In this document: positions 6,301 to 7,976 of the stretch, one piece after another
How positions within the stretch are numbered: the first letter of the stretch is position 1
Layout: the number at the start of each line of letters is the position of its first letter
Source: Treponema sp.
GTDB taxonomy: Bacteria > Spirochaetota > Spirochaetia > Treponematales > Breznakiellaceae
DNA length: 7,976 nucleotides
Direction of reading: 5' to 3'
Assembly (NCBI GenBank): GCA_031271075.1
Contig: JAISWN010000364.1
Span: 1-7,976, forward strand
Translations under genes and position numbers: made by a program
Notes under the pieces: generated by a model
The model's input: the letters and a program-made list of their open reading frames with translations, nothing else
What the model was told of the DNA's origin: nothing
Database searches by the model: none

Positions 6301-7976
6301 TCCAGGGTACGGGACTTAAAGGTATCGGGCCGCAGGGCTTTAAGGGTTTCCAAATCCGCGGGGCTCATGATGGGGTGCAGCACCTTGATCCGGCGGCAGT
6401 GTTCCTCGGTCTCGGCCAGCAGGTTCCTCTGGGGCCCCACAAAACTGGTCAGGGTCATCACCAGATCCTCCCGGATCGAGTCGATGGGGGGGTTGGTTAC
6501 CTGGGCGAAGACCTGTTTGAAGTAGGCGTAGACCCGCTGGCTCTTGGCGCTGAACACCGCCAGGGGGGTATCGGTTCCCATGGAACTGGTAGGCTCCTGG
6601 CCGGTTCTCGCCATAACGGACAGAAGCCGATCCCGGTCTTCCCGGCTGTAGCCGAAGGAGTTCTCCATGAAGAGCAGGGCCTCCCCGGTTTTGATCCGGG
6701 GATCGCCGAAAACGGCGCCTTTGGGGGATGGGGGAAGGCCGGCCGGCATGGCCTCCTCCGGCTCCTCGTCCAGCTCCTGTCTGAGGGTAAGCCCCTGGCG
6801 GCCCACCCATTCGGCGTAGGGCCTGCGCTGGTACACATCCCTTTTGGCCTCCCAGTCGGGGATGATCCTCCCCTCTTTCAGATCCACCAGGAGCAGTTTC
6901 CCCGGCATAAGCCGCCCCTTATGGGCCACCTCCTGGGGCCTAAAGTCCTGGACTCCGGTCTCGGAACCCATGACGATGAGATCGTTTTTGGTTATGGTGT
7001 AGCGGGAAGGCCGGAGACCGTTCCGATCCAGGGTGCCCCCCACATAGCGGCCGTCGCAGAATACCATGGAGGCGGGGCCGTCCCAGGGCTCAATCATCCC
7101 CGCGTGGTACTCGTAAAAGCCTTTCAGATCTTCGGGGATGGGGTTCTTTTCGTTCCAGGATTCGGGGATGAGCATCATCAGCGCGTGGGGCAGGCTGCGG
7201 CCGGACATAACCAGCAGTTCCAGGGCGTTGTCAAAGCTCGCCGAGTCGCTCCGGCCAGGCTCGATCACCGGGAGGATCTCTTTCAGGGCCTCCTTCAAAG
7301 TGGGGGAAACAAGATCCCCCTGGCCGAAAAGGGCCTCCCGGGCGCTCATCCAGAAGCGGTTCCCCTTGATGGTGTTGATCTCCCCGTTGTGGGCTATCCA
7401 GCGGAAGGGCTGGGCCAGGGGCCATTCGGGGAAGGTGTTGGTGGAAAACCGGGAATGTACCAGGGCCACCGCGGTTTCAAATTCCCCGTTTACCAGTTCC
7501 GGATAGTAATCCCGGAGCTGGGTGGGCATGAGCATGCCCTTGTACACAATGATCCGGGAGGAAAGGGAGGGAAAGTAACATTCCGCCCCTGCTTTCCGCA
7601 TTTTTTCATTCCCCCGGAGGGTCTTTTCCAGTTTTTTGCGGAAAACATAGAGGCGGAGTTCCAGATCCGAGACCGGATCTCCCCGAAAACCGGCTTCCGG
7701 AACGGTAAATTTCCCGCTTTTCGGGGCCAGGAAGAGCTGCTTTACCGCCGGTTCCACCGATTTTGCCATAAGGCCGATGTTTCCCGAATCGGTGGGAACA
7801 TCCCGCAAGGCCAGTACCGAAAGATCCAGGGAACGGGCAAGGCCCTCAATGGCCTCCCCTACCAGGGCCTGAAGCTCCCTGTCCCGGGGGAAAAAGGCCA
7901 GGCCCGCGCCGTAAGCGCCCGGCTCGGGAAGGCCGGGAACCAGTTTCCGGTAATAAGCGTGGGGAAGCTGCAGGAG
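3351..7976 (-). CDS. gltB: Glutamate synthase (NADPH) large subunit, 5' end outside window
   Basis: This is the alpha subunit of glutamate synthase. It hydrolyses glutamine, channels the ammonia to a second site and makes glutamate from 2-oxoglutarate. The frame is open to the right edge, so the in-frame TTG at 7808 is not the start; the 56 codons before it (LLQLPH..., LPEPGAYGAG) align with the family. Visible length is 1541 residues, with about 50 plus any propeptide missing, including the nucleophilic N-terminal cysteine. In visible numbering, the amidotransferase domain shows HSRFSTNT (174-181) and NGEINT (197-202). The FMN domain shows GAMSFGS (876-882), the PGEGGQLPG loop (958-966) and 3Fe-4S ligands C1122, C1128 and C1133 in a C-x5-C-x4-C pattern. 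The C-terminal glycine-rich beta-helix runs from about 1320 to 1480. Size and motifs are those of the bacterial two-subunit enzyme. The full protein would be somewhat longer than the roughly 1490-residue enterobacterial form, partly through a Ser/Thr/Glu-rich linker near 562-578. All visible key residues are intact. Confidence 0.98.
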   Translation of the reverse strand, partial: LLQLPHAYYRKLVPGLPEPGAYGAGLAFFPRDRELQALVGEAIEGLARSLDLSVLALRDVPTDSGNIGLMAKSVEPAVKQLFLAPKSGKFTVPEAGFRGDPVSDLELRLYVFRKKLEKTLRGNEKMRKAGAECYFPSLSSRIIVYKGMLMPTQLRDYYPELVNGEFETAVALVHSRFSTNTFPEWPLAQPFRWIAHNGEINTIKGNRFWMSAREALFGQGDLVSPTLKEALKEILPVIEPGRSDSASFDNALELLVMSGRSLPHALMMLIPESWNEKNPIPEDLKGFYEYHAGMIEPWDGPASMVFCDGRYVGGTLDRNGLRPSRYTITKNDLIVMGSETGVQDFRPQEVAHKGRLMPGKLLLVDLKEGRIIPDWEAKRDVYQRRPYAEWVGRQGLTLRQELDEEPEEAMPAGLPPSPKGAVFGDPRIKTGEALLFMENSFGYSREDRDRLLSVMARTGQEPTSSMGTDTPLAVFSAKSQRVYAYFKQVFAQVTNPPIDSIREDLVMTLTSFVGPQRNLLAETEEHCRRIKVLHPIMSPADLETLKALRPDTFKSRTLDAVFSEGESTSQGTESGKPCALEAALDRLVDEAAGAVEEGLSLLVLSDRKALKAEAGLAAVPALLAVGAVHHGLIKRGLRMKASLIVESAEPREIMHFALLFGYGADLIVPYGALAAIAAICRGPEAGETGDFAHAMKNYLKGMGKAVLKVMSKMGTSTLRSYRGAQIFEALGLGEGVIEKCFRGTLSRIGGAGFAELEAEALGHYRAAKEALRRGDDPAISAYLLEGAGQYSWRKTGERHAWNPDTIHLLQWAARTGDYGKFKRFSELSDQLNRSPHVIRGLLDFAAPGTVKDAPGSPIPLEEVESAGEIMKRFTTGAMSFGSISKEAHETIAEALNSIEGRSNSGEGGEDAERFPVLPGGRWLRSAIKQVASGRFGVTSEYLANAVELQIKIAQGAKPGEGGQLPGGKVAAPIARTRHSTPGVTLISPPPHHDIYSIEDLAELIFDLKNSNSQARISVKLVSESGVGTIAAGVAKAHADNILISGYDGGTGASPQSSIRHAGLPWELGLAETHQVLVRNGLRGRVRLQTDGQLKTGRDIVIAGMLGAEEFGFGTSTLIVLGCVMMRKCHENTCPMGVATQDPELRKRFSGKAAHLINFFRFIAEEAREIMASLGFRRFDELVGRADLLVQRKINPEDSANFAVENLAGGQGLLPGPALALRKAAGVDLSALLYKAEGPAHIPGGDALRCVQNQIHKIEGILDRVLIDKCLAALDRKIPAAFALPVKNTDRAVGAMLSYEVSRRFGGQGLPENFVTVDFTGSAGQSFGAFLAKGITFRLAGDTNDYLGKGLSGGRIVVAPPEGSTFDTEKNIIVGNTVLYGATSGELYVAGVAGERFCVRNSGALAVVEGAGDHCAEYMTGGRLVVLGPVGRNFAAGMSGGIAYVFNINGNFEFFLNRGMVELSGFDNTADENFVKEMIQKHIYWTASAYAQTILDNWVENRTRFVKVLPVEYKLALDKMRIAELDQKVYEIRRRQDIAVGV
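3356..3359 (-). promoter_or_regulatory. Ribosome binding site of gltD inside the end of gltB
   Basis: GGAG on the minus strand lies 6 bases before the gltD ATG and overlaps the last codons of gltB. The gltB stop TAA (3353-3351) and the gltD ATG (3349-3347) are one base apart. This arrangement supports coupled translation and matched amounts of the two subunits. Confidence 0.75.

Noticed and set aside
7806..7808. TTG as the start codon of gltB
   Set aside because: The frame remains open to the window edge and the upstream 56 codons encode conserved glutamate synthase sequence, so the true start is beyond 7976.

Overview
The window holds three protein-coding genes, all on the minus strand. The two outer genes run off the window edges. 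From right to left in transcription order they are the large subunit of glutamate synthase (gltB, 5' end beyond 7976), the small subunit (gltD, complete), and, after a 432-base gap, an ABC-type exporter with fused membrane and ATPase domains (3' end beyond position 1).

The source is a bacterium with GC-rich coding DNA and ordinary bacterial signals (ATG starts, purine-rich ribosome binding sites). Nothing here fixes the taxon. The repeated element behind gltD resembles dispersed intergenic elements that I loosely associate with termite-gut or other treponemes and with Bacteroidetes. That is recall rather than proof, so a spirochaete origin is only a weak guess.

Layout: 1-1465, ABC exporter (truncated before Walker B). 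1466-1551, its leader, with a ribosome binding site and a possible promoter. 1552-1683, a doubtful 43-codon plus-strand ORF. 1684-1897, a hairpin-rich stretch with a two-unit repeat, which lies just downstream of gltD and is probably in its 3' untranslated RNA. 1898-3349, gltD. 3351-7976, gltB.

GltB and GltD together form the NADPH-dependent glutamate synthase (GOGAT), which turns glutamine and 2-oxoglutarate into two glutamates and so feeds assimilated ammonia into biosynthesis. Only one base separates gltB and gltD, so they are almost certainly co-transcribed and translationally coupled. The ABC exporter has its own leader and no evident link to nitrogen metabolism. No phage, CRISPR, tRNA or rRNA sequence is visible. 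The only part not explained by ordinary genes is the repeat-rich gap at 1466-1897.
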